A stretch of DNA of 64,000 bases from Mesorhizobium sp. J8. Lineage in GTDB: Bacteria > Pseudomonadota > Alphaproteobacteria > Rhizobiales > Rhizobiaceae. Location: assembly GCF_016591715.1 (NCBI RefSeq), contig NZ_AP024109.1, positions 1,178,001 through 1,242,000 on the forward strand, given 5' to 3'. This document shows positions 27,792 to 37,347 of this stretch, piece after piece; position 1 is the first letter of the stretch, and each line of letters begins with the position of its first letter. Below the pieces are notes generated by a model, which saw nothing but the letters and a program-made list of their open reading frames with translations, was not told the DNA's origin and did not search any database. The position numbers were made by a program, and so were the translations under genes.

Positions 27792-28094
27792 TCAGTTTGC
27801 TGTGCTCGTCCCAACCGACGGCCCGACATTGACTGTCATGTTCGTCGCCGGCGCGGACGTGCTTGGCGGAAGTTTGTATTTCTGGACGACACCGACGGAG
27901 CGTGGGCCGTCGCCTTCGATCTTCGTGTTGTTGGAAGCCGGGTTATAGGGGTCGACTGTCTGCAGCAGCTGATTAGCCTTCTGCGAGTCGCCAGATGCCA
28001 GCGTCATCGTGTCGTAATTGTTCAGATAGTCGGCGGCGCAGCCCGCGAGCAGGCTGGAGCCGAGAAGGACGAGCAAGAGCTTATTTTTTGACAT
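27792..28094 (-). CDS. Small lipoprotein in the CpaD/RcpB position
   Basis: 100 residues. A signal sequence MSKNKLLLVLLGSSLLAGCA ends in the lipobox LLAGC, so it is probably an outer-membrane lipoprotein. The mature part is only about 80 residues, much shorter than CpaD (around 200). It starts inside the end of cpaC (14-base overlap) and precedes the TadG-like gene. By position it may replace CpaD/RcpB as the secretin partner or pilotin. I see no sequence motif that proves this. Confidence 0.8.
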   Translation of the reverse strand: MSKNKLLLVLLGSSLLAGCAADYLNNYDTMTLASGDSQKANQLLQTVDPYNPASNNTKIEGDGPRSVGVVQKYKLPPSTSAPATNMTVNVGPSVGTSTAN

Positions 28095-29526
28095 AGACCA
28101 GCTTGTCCTTTGATTTGACATCCAGCATGTGGCCATAGGGCCCCGTGACACCATCGCCATGCTCATACATGCGGATCATGTCCTTGCTGACTTCGAGCTG
28201 GCCGAGCAGCATCAGCTCCGGGTCATTGGCGGGTCTTGTCTTATCGAAAGGCGTCGCCAACTGTTCGCCCGGCTTGACCGGCCGCACGAGATGCGGCGTC
28301 ACGATGACGACAAGTTCGGTCTCTTCCTTCTGCGTGCTCGAATTGTGGAAAAGCGCCCCGACGATCGGCACCTGGCCGAGCCACGGCACCTGATCCTGCA
28401 GCCGGGTATTCTTGCTGGAGAGCAGGCCGCCGACCGCGAAGCTCTGGCCGTCACGCAGGTCGACCACAGTTGTCAGCTTGCGATTGGTAAAGATCGGGTC
28501 GCCTGCGGGGGTGAATCCCGTCAGGTCACTCACTTCCGGCGCAAGCTTGATATGTATCTTGCCGTCATCGAGGACAACCGGCGTGAAATTCAAGTTGACG
28601 CCGAACTGCTTGAATTGAATCTCGACTTCGCCTTGCGAATTGACGCTGCGTACTGGTACTTCGCCGCCGGCATTGAAGCTGGCCGTTTCGCCGGAAACCG
28701 TGGTGAGGTTGGGTTCGGCCAGCAGCCTCACGAGCCCTTTGGACTCGAGCGCCTCAATGTACATATCGACCTTGATGTTGCTATCGATAACGCGCGTGAG
28801 CAATGCGCCAAACGGACTGGAGTTGGACAGTAGTCCACTGAGCAAAGTCCCCGATCCGAGCACCGCACCATCTTCATCGACCGCGGCAATGCCAGTTCCG
28901 ACCTTTGTCGTGCCGCGGCTGTTCGTGCTTTTGAACGAAACACCAAGGTCGCGGCCCGCATTACGCTTGGCCTCGAGGATGCGCACCGACAGGTTGACCT
29001 GCTCGCTGTCGTCGATCGTCACGGCGTTGATGATGGCGTCTGGCCCATATTGCTGCGTCACCTCGACGATTTGCGCCAAAGTTGCGGCGTCCTTCACGTG
29101 GCCGCTCAGGCGCACCTTGCCGTTGATCGAGCCGATCTCGATGCGCGCCCTCGGCGCCACCTGGCGGATCGCGGCCGCCATGTCGCCGACATCCTGGCCG
29201 ACCTCTATCTGGATGGCGCCCAGCGAGCGCTTGTCTTCGGAAAACAGATTGACGGTTGTTGTGCCGACGGCTTTGCCGATGATGTAGAGCGTCTTGTCGG
29301 TCATCGGCTGCGCGTCGGCGATCTTCTCGTCGCCGACCACGATATCGCCCAGCGTGGCGTTCACCTGGATCGTGGCCGATTGGGAAACCGGCACGAAGAC
29401 TCGATGCAGCGAGGGACTAGACACATCGATGAATCGGTCCGCCGCGCTGGCCGGATGACCAAGCATCGCCGGTGCAACCAAGAAGGATAGCGCGACCGCC
29501 GCTACCCTCACCCAAGACCGCTTCAT
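28081..29526 (-). CDS. cpaC: CpaC/RcpA outer-membrane secretin
   Basis: 481 residues with a signal peptide (cleaved after ASA near residue 28). Residues about 35-110 form the pilus-assembly N-domain (ATLGDIVVGDEKIADAQPM, DKTLYIIGKAVGTTTVNLF). A BON-like segment follows (GKVRLSGHVKDAATLAQIVE), then the secretin core with VRLLAEPNLTTVSGETASF and VPWLGQVPIVGALFHN. It forms the outer-membrane ring through which the Flp pilus exits. It follows cpaB on the minus strand and overlaps the small lipoprotein gene. Confidence 0.94.
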   Translation of the reverse strand: MKRSWVRVAAVALSFLVAPAMLGHPASAADRFIDVSSPSLHRVFVPVSQSATIQVNATLGDIVVGDEKIADAQPMTDKTLYIIGKAVGTTTVNLFSEDKRSLGAIQIEVGQDVGDMAAAIRQVAPRARIEIGSINGKVRLSGHVKDAATLAQIVEVTQQYGPDAIINAVTIDDSEQVNLSVRILEAKRNAGRDLGVSFKSTNSRGTTKVGTGIAAVDEDGAVLGSGTLLSGLLSNSSPFGALLTRVIDSNIKVDMYIEALESKGLVRLLAEPNLTTVSGETASFNAGGEVPVRSVNSQGEVEIQFKQFGVNLNFTPVVLDDGKIHIKLAPEVSDLTGFTPAGDPIFTNRKLTTVVDLRDGQSFAVGGLLSSKNTRLQDQVPWLGQVPIVGALFHNSSTQKEETELVVIVTPHLVRPVKPGEQLATPFDKTRPANDPELMLLGQLEVSKDMIRMYEHGDGVTGPYGHMLDVKSKDKLVYVKK

Positions 29527-29576
29527 TCCCCGTCTCCCCGTTTGCTGCCTGTGGCAGTCCCGCCGCGCTGACCCCG

Positions 29577-30605
29577 TCAGTTTTGTCGCGGCACTTCATA
29601 TGACTCCGCCTTGACGCCGCGAAACACGCTGACTGTCGCGAGCTTGGGCGGTTCAGGCTGGACGTACTTGATCACTTCCTTCACTTGCGGCTGCGCCTCA
29701 GGCGCGGCGGCGACGACAGTGACCGGCTTTGTCTTGCTGATTTGGTCGATCTGGCTGCCGACCCGTTCCACCGCCTTGGCCAGCCCGTCGATCTTCTCGT
29801 CGGCCTGCTTACGCGCGGCCTCATCGGCCTTCTGCTTGTCTAATTCAGCTTGGCGCTTGGCGACGTCGTCCGGTGTGTCGCCCGTCAGATCCGCCAGCGT
29901 GACTCTCTCATTAGTCTCACCCTTGCTGCCGGCAGCCTGACGCAAAGCCAGCGACAACTGGCCGGCTCCCGCCGCCAAGGTGAGTTTCTGAGCATCCTTG
30001 GTGCTGACTTCGACCGTGACAGCCTTCACGACCTGCGGGGCATCCTTGCTTTCATCGGCAACCTGATCTACCGCAAGCACCTTGACGCTCTGCAACAGCA
30101 CGTCGACGAAACTTTTGTCTACACCGTCGTTACTGCGGACATTGCGGGTCAACAGCACGTCGACCCGGTCGCCGGGAAATACAAAGCCAGCGACACCGAG
30201 CACGTCATTAACGCGGATCGAAACTGCCTTCATGCCTTCGCTGAGCACCGCCGACAGCGTGGCCCGTTGACCTGGGCCGGTGATCTTGGCGGCGAGAACC
30301 GGCTCATTGGCACTGATCGATTGCAGGGCCTGGCGCACCCCTTCGCCGGCCGTCGCCTCCTTTACCGTCTTGAACGCGCCCGCAGGCACGGCTCCAGCCG
30401 GCCACGCAATCTCACGCAGATTGTCGGCGCTCAGTGCGTCGCCGAATTTCAGGGGCACCGCCGCGACCACGACTGTGCTCGCCTGCACACCATTGGACTG
30501 CGCCAAAGCATTGCGCTGGCCAGCAAGCCAGATATTGACGAGCACGACTGCCAGCACGCCGAAAATTCCGGCGAGCACGATCATGATGAGTGTATTAGCG
30601 CGCAT
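29577..30605 (-). CDS. cpaB: CpaB/RcpC pilus assembly protein
   Basis: 342 residues from the ATG at 30605 (GGGGGC upstream). One N-terminal membrane helix (LIMIVLAGIFGVLAVVLVNI) is followed by a SAF-like domain (VVVAAVPLKFGDALSADNLR, PVLAAKITGPGQ) and the RcpC domain (MKAVSIRVNDVLGVAGFVFPGDRVDVLLTR region). The C-terminus has an Ala/Lys-rich helical part. CpaB lies in the periplasm and helps gate the secretin. It follows the pilin genes and precedes cpaC. Confidence 0.93.
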   Translation of the reverse strand: MRANTLIMIVLAGIFGVLAVVLVNIWLAGQRNALAQSNGVQASTVVVAAVPLKFGDALSADNLREIAWPAGAVPAGAFKTVKEATAGEGVRQALQSISANEPVLAAKITGPGQRATLSAVLSEGMKAVSIRVNDVLGVAGFVFPGDRVDVLLTRNVRSNDGVDKSFVDVLLQSVKVLAVDQVADESKDAPQVVKAVTVEVSTKDAQKLTLAAGAGQLSLALRQAAGSKGETNERVTLADLTGDTPDDVAKRQAELDKQKADEAARKQADEKIDGLAKAVERVGSQIDQISKTKPVTVVAAAPEAQPQVKEVIKYVQPEPPKLATVSVFRGVKAESYEVPRQN

Positions 30606-30679
30606 TTGCCCCCAGCCCCATTCAAACAACCACCTGGCACCAACAGGCACCCAGGCCGAGATTGCTTTGCCATCAAGTC

Positions 30680-30712
30680 GGCCAGGCCCGGAGGTCGTCT
30701 CTGGGCCTGGCC
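30680..30712 (-). terminator. Stem-loop after the second pilin gene
   Basis: GGCCAGGCCC (30680-30689) and GGGCCTGGCC (30703-30712) form a 10-bp GC stem just past the downstream pilin stop at 30723. No T-run follows, so it may partly terminate or protect the pilin mRNA, separating abundant pilin from scarce assembly genes. Confidence 0.55.
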
Positions 30713-30722
30713 TGTTTCTGCA

Positions 30723-30923
30723 TCAGCAGCCAGTCACGTTCGCATCACCAGTCTTGAGATTGGTGCAAAGCGTGGTCCACTGATCTTTGACGTAAATACC
30801 AACACCAATGATGATCGCGATCACCGCTGCCGTAATGATGCCGATCAGAATGGAGTATTCGACCATGGCAGCGCCGTTGTCGTCGTCACGGAACTGCCGG
30901 GCCAAGGTCATGAGCTTCTTCAT
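30723..30923 (-). CDS. flp: Flp/Fap-type pilin (copy nearer cpaB)
   Basis: 66 residues: MKKLMTLARQFRDDDNG, then the mature start AAMVEYSILIGIITAAVIAI. It has the class IVb pattern G/(x)4-E-Y, with cleavage after G17 and Glu at +5. Two Cys lie near the C-terminus (TTLCTNLK and VTGC). It is nearly identical to the gene at 30992, differing mainly at the last residues. It is the major structural subunit of a Tad pilus. The ATG at 30923 removes 42 spurious upstream codons. Confidence 0.95.
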   Translation of the reverse strand: MKKLMTLARQFRDDDNGAAMVEYSILIGIITAAVIAIIIGVGIYVKDQWTTLCTNLKTGDANVTGC

Positions 30924-30948
30924 GCTAATTCTCCCTTGGGATCCAATT

Positions 30949-30981
30949 GACCAGGCCCGAAGTTCGTCGCCGGGCCTGGTC
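30949..30981 (-). terminator. Stem-loop between the two pilin genes
   Basis: GACCAGGCCCG (30949-30959) and CGGGCCTGGTC (30971-30981) form a perfect 11-bp stem with an 11-base loop, directly after the first pilin stop. It is homologous to the hairpin at 30680-30712, so the pilin and its hairpin were duplicated as one unit. Confidence 0.6.
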
Positions 30982-30991
30982 GATTTCTGGA

Positions 30992-31192
30992 TCAGCAGCC
31001 GGTCACCTTGGTATCCGCGGTCTTCAGGTTGGTGCACAGCGTGGTCCACTGATCTTTCACATAGATACCAACGCCGATGATGATCGCGATCACAGCCGCG
31101 GTGATGATGCCGATCAGAATCGAGTATTCGACCATAGCAGCGCCGTTATCATCGTCGCGGAACTGCCGGGCCATCGTCATGAGCTTCTTCAT
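30992..31192 (-). CDS. flp: Flp/Fap-type pilin (promoter-proximal copy)
   Basis: 66 residues, MKKLMTMARQFRDDDNG followed by AAMVEYSILIGIITAAVIAI, with the same G/(x)4-E-Y processing site and the C-terminal LKTADTKVTGC. It is the first gene of the minus-strand Tad unit, with AGGGAGAAATTGGC before the ATG at 31192. A TTGACA promoter and a CtrA-type box lie upstream (31277-31327). It is a tandem duplicate of the gene at 30723. The prepilin peptidase encoded at 35605 is the likely processing enzyme. Confidence 0.95.
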   Translation of the reverse strand: MKKLMTMARQFRDDDNGAAMVEYSILIGIITAAVIAIIIGVGIYVKDQWTTLCTNLKTADTKVTGC

Positions 31193-31276
31193 GCCAATTT
31201 CTCCCTTTGGAGGTTTGAACCCGACGAGACAGAGCCAAGGATGAACCCCATACCCAAGCATCCCCCGTCACGTTCA

Positions 31277-31306
31277 ATCCTAGGTCGCGTAAAAAAGCAG
31301 TGTCAA
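31277..31306 (-). promoter_or_regulatory. Sigma-70-type promoter of the pilin operon
   Basis: On the minus strand TTGACA (31306-31301) is followed after 18 bases by TAGGAT (31282-31277). That gives a start near 31270 and a leader of about 78 bases before the first pilin. The perfect -35 and the CtrA box just upstream make this a strong candidate. Confidence 0.6.
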
Positions 31307-31311
31307 ACGGA

Positions 31312-31327
31312 TTAACGGAAGCTTAAC
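31312..31327. promoter_or_regulatory. CtrA-type binding site
   Basis: TTAA, seven bases, TTAAC (31312-31327): a full match to the alphaproteobacterial CtrA consensus TTAA-N7-TTAA(C). It lies five bases upstream of the -35 hexamer of the pilin promoter, where an activator would sit. The octamer TTAACCAT, reported as an alternative CtrA motif, occurs at 31398-31405. Confidence 0.6.
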
Positions 31328-31688
31328 CTTTCAATACTCAGCCTCAGGAATTTTTAATTTGGACAAGCGCTTGATTCGGCTGATTTTTCAAGCCATCTTA
31401 ACCATTCATTCACAATTTGGCCACCGTGCTGCCTTGGCCCTAGTTCATTAGGATATGCACATATACGTTTATATCTAGCAAGTTAGAGCGCATATCAGAT
31501 TGTGCTAAGACAAAGGTCTTAGGACATTGGTCCGACGCTCCGCTTCGAATTCAAGTAAAACGATTTTCCGTGGATCGATTTTTTAACTATGTTGCAAGTA
31601 ATACACGATTTGCGGCCACCGCGCTGCTTGTGCCCCTCGTGGTTAACGCTTAGTTTCGATCCTGGGATAAGCAGGGGGCTAGAGCGGC

Positions 31689-33073
<1,385 letters not shown>

Positions 33074-33074
<1 letters not shown>

Positions 33075-34045
33075 TGCTGACCGGACAGGCGCTGCTTTAT
33101 TTCATCTATGTGGTTGCGGCCGCCTCGGTCATTCTTGCCGGGGAGACCTTTTATCTTTCGCTGACCAGCCGGCGTTCGCGTCGGGTCGCGGTCAATCATC
33201 GACTCCGGCTTATCGCCAATGACGCGCCGGCCGAGCAAACATTGCAAAGCCTATTACGCGAACGCGGGCTGACCGACTCTGGAGACTTCATCTCGGGGTT
33301 CGTTTGGTTAAATCGGCTGTACACCCAGTCCGGTGTCACCGGAAACCCCTTGACCTTCGTCGCCTCGTTTGTGCTGGCTGGCCTCGCGATGGCGTTGCTG
33401 CTTTGGTTTTTCCTGCACGTTGCAGCGCCAGTAGATGTCATCATCTTTCTCGTGGTGGGCTTGGGGTTGCCGCTTCTTGTTCTGCGCCGGGCACGTAACA
33501 AACGGATTCAAAAATTCGCCAAGCAATTGCCCGACGCCCTCGACATGATCGTTCGTTCGCTGCGCGCAGGTCATCCTGCTTCCGTCGCAATAGGTCTTGT
33601 CGCGCGCGAGATACCTGACCCACTTGGCACGGAATTCGGCATCGTCGCTGACGAGATCACTTTCGGACTAAGCATGGAACAGGCAGTGCGGAAACTGTCA
33701 GAGCGTGTCGGCTTCGAAGGCTTGCACCTGCTGTCCGTGTCGCTCGCTATCCAAGGCAAGACGGGAGGCAACCTCACCGAGATTCTTGCGAACCTCTCAT
33801 CCGTGCTGCGCGAAAGGCAGAAACTCAGACTGAAGATCAGGGCGCTCTCGGCCGAGGGCCGCACGTCAGCGTGGCTCATTTCGCTGTTTCCTGTCGTCAT
33901 GTTTCTGATCTTGTTGCTCGTTGCGCCTTCCTACTATGGCCAAGTGTGGGACAGTCCGTTGATCCCGCCGGTATTCCTGGCGTTTGGGGCTTGGGCATTG
34001 CTCGGCGACTACATCATGTATCGGATGGTCACTTTCGATTTCTAG
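33074..34045 (+). CDS. tadB: TadB inner-membrane platform protein
   Basis: 323 residues with membrane segments near residues 5-25, about 93-115 and 120-140, and two at the C-terminus. It holds a T2SSF domain with FAKQLPDALDMIVRSLRAGH and the LLSVSLAIQGKTGGNLTEIL motif. With TadC it forms the membrane platform turned by CpaF. It is coupled to cpaF by a TAATG overlap. Normal family length. Confidence 0.94.
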
Positions 34046-34053
34046 GAGCGACC

Positions 34054-35010
34054 GTGAGTTTGCTTTCGAATACGGACGATCTGACCTTTCTCGTCTCTCT
34101 CGCGGTCTTCGCTGCTGCTGGAGCCCTGTTTCTGTTCGGTGCGCTGGTATTGCTGCCCGCCATGCAGACGCGCAAGCTGGTGACGGATAGCCTGGTCGGC
34201 GATACGCCGGTGGATCGCCGATCAATTCTCGGACAAGACAGTCTCGCCAAGGCCGCGGCGCGAAAGCCGATCGAGGCCTATTTCAGATCGATGGAGAAGG
34301 AGCGCAACGAGCCCGACGCTCTGGAGGCCAAGCTCTTTCGAGCGGGCTTTTATCACCCCAGCGCACCTCTCATCTACATGCTCTGCCGGTTGGGAATCGT
34401 CGCCATAGGGTTTGTGGTTATATATGCTCTCCTGTCGAGGATATTGCCCCCATGGCTACCGGGATTCGTTTCCCTCGCCGGGTCGGCGCTGTTCGGATTA
34501 GCCTGCATCGTCATCCCGAGCATCATGCTTGATCGCTTCGAGAACGCGCAAAAGCAGGTCTATCGCCGCGCCTTCCCGGACTTCATGGATATGATGATCA
34601 CTTGCGCCGATGCCGGCATGAGCCTCGAGGCGGCGGTCGAGCGTGTGAGCCAGGAGATGGCCAGCACCCATAAATGGCTGGGCATCCAACTCTCGATCAT
34701 GAATCTGCAATTGCGCGCAGGCAAGCCGCTTCGCGAAGCCTTGCGCGAATTGGCGGACCGTATCGGACTTGATGAAGCCAAGGCGTTGGCGGTGCTATTC
34801 CGGCAGTCGGAAGAACTCGGCACCAGCCTCACCGATGCCTTGCGCGTCTACAGCGCCGAGATGCGCAGCCAAAGAATTCTGACTGCGGAAGAGCGCGCCA
34901 ACGCATTGCCGGTCAAAATGATGATCCCGCTGGGGCTCTGCATTTTCCCTGTCGTGATGATGGTCATCTTGCTGCCGGTGCTCATCCGCATGAAGGGCAT
35001 TTTCTTCTAG
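34054..35010 (+). CDS. tadC: TadC inner-membrane platform protein
   Basis: 318 residues from the GTG at 34054, which has TAGGAGCG eight bases upstream; the open frame extends back through tadB without meaning. It has an N-terminal membrane segment, a pair near residues 108-155, and a T2SSF domain with RAFPDFMDMMITCADAGMSL and LADRIGLDEAKALAVLFRQ. The C-terminal helix contains PLGLCIFPVVMMVILLPVL. It is the partner of TadB. Confidence 0.94.
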   Translation: MSLLSNTDDLTFLVSLAVFAAAGALFLFGALVLLPAMQTRKLVTDSLVGDTPVDRRSILGQDSLAKAAARKPIEAYFRSMEKERNEPDALEAKLFRAGFYHPSAPLIYMLCRLGIVAIGFVVIYALLSRILPPWLPGFVSLAGSALFGLACIVIPSIMLDRFENAQKQVYRRAFPDFMDMMITCADAGMSLEAAVERVSQEMASTHKWLGIQLSIMNLQLRAGKPLREALRELADRIGLDEAKALAVLFRQSEELGTSLTDALRVYSAEMRSQRILTAEERANALPVKMMIPLGLCIFPVVMMVILLPVLIRMKGIFF

Positions 35011-35062
35011 TTCGCTATATGATTAGGTTCTAAAATAGAGTCGGGGACTCGTGGGACACACA

Positions 35063-35608
35063 ATGACAAAGCGCCTCGCAGTCGCGACCAGCCTCCTGCT
35101 GATCTTCCTGGCCGGTTGCCAGACCAACGACACCACGGGGGGTGTCGTGCGCACCAATGAGCCGGCCAAGGGCGACTACACCGCCTTCGGCGACGCCTTC
35201 GACGGGCTGAAGACGGTCAGCGACGTCGACTACTACGCGTCGGACCAAGCGGTCACAGAGGCCAAGACCCAATTTCGTTCCGAAAACTACGGCAATGCCG
35301 GCGCTTTGTTCTACAAGGCGACGCGGCTGGCTCCCAATGACGGCGTCGCCTGGTTGGGCTTGGCCGCTTCCTGCGACCGCATCCGTCGCTTTGATCTTTC
35401 CGACATGGCCTACGGCCGAGCCTTCAAGCTGCTCGGCGCGACGCCGGAATACTACAACAATCTCGGCTATTCCTATCTGTTGCGCGGCAAACTGCAGGAC
35501 GCGCGCAGCAACTTCCTCAAGGCCTATGAACTGGCACCCAACGATCCGACCGTGGCCAACAATCTGAAGCTGCTGTCGTCAAGCGTGCGGAACATCGAGC
35601 GCTCATGA
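35063..35608 (+). CDS. tadD: TadD-like TPR lipoprotein
   Basis: 181 residues. Signal sequence MTKRLAVATSLLLIFLAGCQ has the lipobox FLAGC. The mature part carries tetratricopeptide-like helices (GNAGALFYKATRLAPNDGVA; EYYNNLGYSYLLRGKLQDAR; NFLKAYELAPNDPTVANNL). TadD proteins act as pilotins for secretin assembly. A GTG at 35051 is an alternative start. The stop overlaps the peptidase ATG (ATGA). Confidence 0.9.
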   Translation: MTKRLAVATSLLLIFLAGCQTNDTTGGVVRTNEPAKGDYTAFGDAFDGLKTVSDVDYYASDQAVTEAKTQFRSENYGNAGALFYKATRLAPNDGVAWLGLAASCDRIRRFDLSDMAYGRAFKLLGATPEYYNNLGYSYLLRGKLQDARSNFLKAYELAPNDPTVANNLKLLSSSVRNIERS

Positions 35609-36150
35609 GTCTTTTGCTCGCTGCTTCGCTTGTGTTCCAGGGCTTGGCGATTCTGCTGCTTGGGCGGATTGCCTGGACGGATTTCACGACGCAGAGAATA
35701 TCCAACCGTCACGTGCTGCTGCTTCTCTGCCTCGGCCTCGGAACTCTTCAATTCCAATCATTGCAAAGTCATTCATGGCTGGAGATGGGCATAAGCGCGT
35801 TTGGCGGTCTTGCGCTGTTCATTGCGCTTTTTCCGTTCTGGCTTTTGCGAAAGGTTGGTGCCGGCGATGTCAAGCTGATGAGCGTCACGCCGTTTCTGAT
35901 TGGCGGAAGCAATCTAGCCCTGTTTTCTGTGTTGCTGCTGGTTTTCGCGATTGCCACAGCGACGGTGATCAAGAATCCCTTCGTCCTACCAGCAGGCATG
36001 TTCCGCCAATATGTGCAGCACATGGACGAGGATGGCGTCGTGCCGTTCGGCGTGCCGATTTCGGCGGCTACCATCTGCGCGATAGCGTTCCAGATGTATC
36101 ACGCCGTGGTGGTGGCAACCAGTTCGGGAATTCTTGAGCAGCTAAATTGA
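35605..36150 (+). CDS. cpaA: Prepilin peptidase CpaA/TadV (A24 family)
   Basis: 181 residues, polytopic, with about five membrane helices. The two catalytic aspartates are visible: Asp in AWTDFTTQRISN near residue 26 and Asp in the GxGD motif KVGAGDVKLMSV near residue 94. It cleaves the leader of the Flp pilins and TadE/TadG-like pseudopilins on the other strand. It is coupled to tadD and closes the core Tad gene set on the plus strand. Confidence 0.93.
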   Translation: MSLLLAASLVFQGLAILLLGRIAWTDFTTQRISNRHVLLLLCLGLGTLQFQSLQSHSWLEMGISAFGGLALFIALFPFWLLRKVGAGDVKLMSVTPFLIGGSNLALFSVLLLVFAIATATVIKNPFVLPAGMFRQYVQHMDEDGVVPFGVPISAATICAIAFQMYHAVVVATSSGILEQLN

Positions 36151-36218
36151 TCGTTAGGGGTTGGATTCAGATTTTCGTTGCTGCGATCTGAGGGGAACGT
36201 GGAGTTGGGGGAACAGGG

Positions 36219-37109
36219 GTGAAGAGCGTCGGCGAGTACATCATCGCCCGCTTTGAAGCGTGGTGCGAACTGGCTAGCAATCCCAGTTTTTACTTCGTGG
36301 CCGCCTTTCTGCTCATCGTCTTGGCATGCGATGTCGTTCGCAAAGGGTGGCGTCGGTCCTTGTCAAGGCGCGCGATAGAAAGCGTAACGGCGTCGCTAGC
36401 GATCTTCCACATAAATATTTTCCTGGTTCCTGGAGTTTGGCTGCTGTCGGATGACGTGAAGCAAGCTTATGATCTGCTTGGCATACCAAGTATCCCAGGC
36501 AGTGTTTGGACCGGTCTTCCCACGTGGCTGCTTAGCTTCCTCGGTATCCTGGCGGCCGATTTTGCCAACTACTGGAACCACCGCCTCATGCATATGAAGT
36601 GGCTGTGGCCCGTGCACGCGATTCATCACTCCGACCCGGTCGTCAACGGTTTGACCACTTACCGTGTCCACGCGTTGGAGAATCTCGTCATGTTGGTCTC
36701 TTACACCCTTTTGCTGAGTTGGATAGGCTTGCCGCGTGACGCGATCGGTTTTGGCGCCCTGCTCGTCCTGTTCCACAATATCTATGTGCACATCGATGTC
36801 GATTGGGGACACGGCCCCTTGCGTTTGCTTGTCGCATCGCCTCGTTTCCATCGCTGGCACCATGCCGATGTGCCGGCTGCCTACGGCAAGAACCTTGCCA
36901 ATGTTTTTCCGTTCTTTGATTGGATATTCGGCACCTACAGAGTGCCCGGCCCCTGCAACGTCCCCTTGGGTGCCACAGGCGTGCCGCGCAACGACGTTGT
37001 GAGGTTGACGCTATGGCCTTTCGTCGAGTGGTCAAGACTCGCGATCGCTTTGCTTTCGACGCGCCGACGCCCGAGCGATCGTGATCACGGCGACGTTCCC
37101 GCCGAATAG
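36219..37109 (+). CDS. Sterol desaturase / fatty acid hydroxylase family protein
   Basis: 296 residues, integral membrane, with helices near residues 20-38, 60-80, 100-120, and 155-190. The di-iron histidine clusters are complete: HxxxH in NHRLMH, HxxHH in HAIHHSD, and HxxHH in HRWHHAD. The GTG at 36219 follows a GGGGGAA site. Family members hydroxylate or desaturate lipids using O2. It follows the prepilin peptidase by 68 bases on the same strand, so it may be read through from the Tad unit, though a lipid role in pilus assembly is unknown. The substrate is unknown. Confidence 0.88.
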   Translation: MKSVGEYIIARFEAWCELASNPSFYFVAAFLLIVLACDVVRKGWRRSLSRRAIESVTASLAIFHINIFLVPGVWLLSDDVKQAYDLLGIPSIPGSVWTGLPTWLLSFLGILAADFANYWNHRLMHMKWLWPVHAIHHSDPVVNGLTTYRVHALENLVMLVSYTLLLSWIGLPRDAIGFGALLVLFHNIYVHIDVDWGHGPLRLLVASPRFHRWHHADVPAAYGKNLANVFPFFDWIFGTYRVPGPCNVPLGATGVPRNDVVRLTLWPFVEWSRLAIALLSTRRRPSDRDHGDVPAE

Positions 37110-37111
37110 TC

Positions 37112-37165
37112 CTCAAAAACCCGCGGTCTGCTCTCCATCAGCTTCAACCGGCGCTTGGCCATTGC
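37112..37165 (-). pseudogene. Scar: duplicate of the 3' end of the LpoA-like gene
   Basis: The bases from 37112 resemble the last codons of the gene ending at 37348. Both contain AAAACCC, GTCTGCT and CAGCTTCA in the same order, with only short gaps. Read on the minus strand it encodes RRLKLMES, against GRLKLVEK in the intact gene. This points to an old tandem duplication or recombination that left a fragment about 230 bases away. Confidence 0.45.
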
Positions 37166-37326
37166 CATTTAGGCGTCGGGGCTTTCTTGACGTCAGGAGG
37201 AGGCAGTTGATCGCCAAACGCCGCCGGCTTTGGCGTCTCAAACATCAGGCGTTCGAGATGCGCAACGACGCCGGCGCCCACCGCGCTGACAACAGCCAGA
37301 ATGAGAAGTTTCTTGAGAAAATCCAC
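37144..37326 (-). CDS. Small hypothetical membrane protein
   Basis: 60 residues: a short charged start (MDFLKKL), one hydrophobic segment (LLILAVVSAVGAGVVAHL) and a Pro-rich tail ending KWQWPSAG. The GTG at 37326 has AGGCGGGG upstream. It lies 21 bases after the LpoA-like gene on the same strand, and its stop falls in the duplicated scar. The family is not recognised and it may not be expressed. Confidence 0.5.
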   Translation of the reverse strand: MDFLKKLLILAVVSAVGAGVVAHLERLMFETPKPAAFGDQLPPPDVKKAPTPKWQWPSAG

Positions 37327-37347
37327 CGAACCCCGCCTCCAGAGATT

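Larger units (their letters stand above)
31193..31688. other. AT-rich divergent control region between the two Tad units
   Basis: About 500 bases without a convincing gene, clearly richer in A and T than its surroundings. It holds the pilin promoter and CtrA box on the left and a perfect 7-bp palindrome, CTAAGAC-AAAG-GTCTTAG, at 31505-31522. The promoter for cpaF must lie in the right half, but I see no clear hexamers. Confidence 0.6.
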
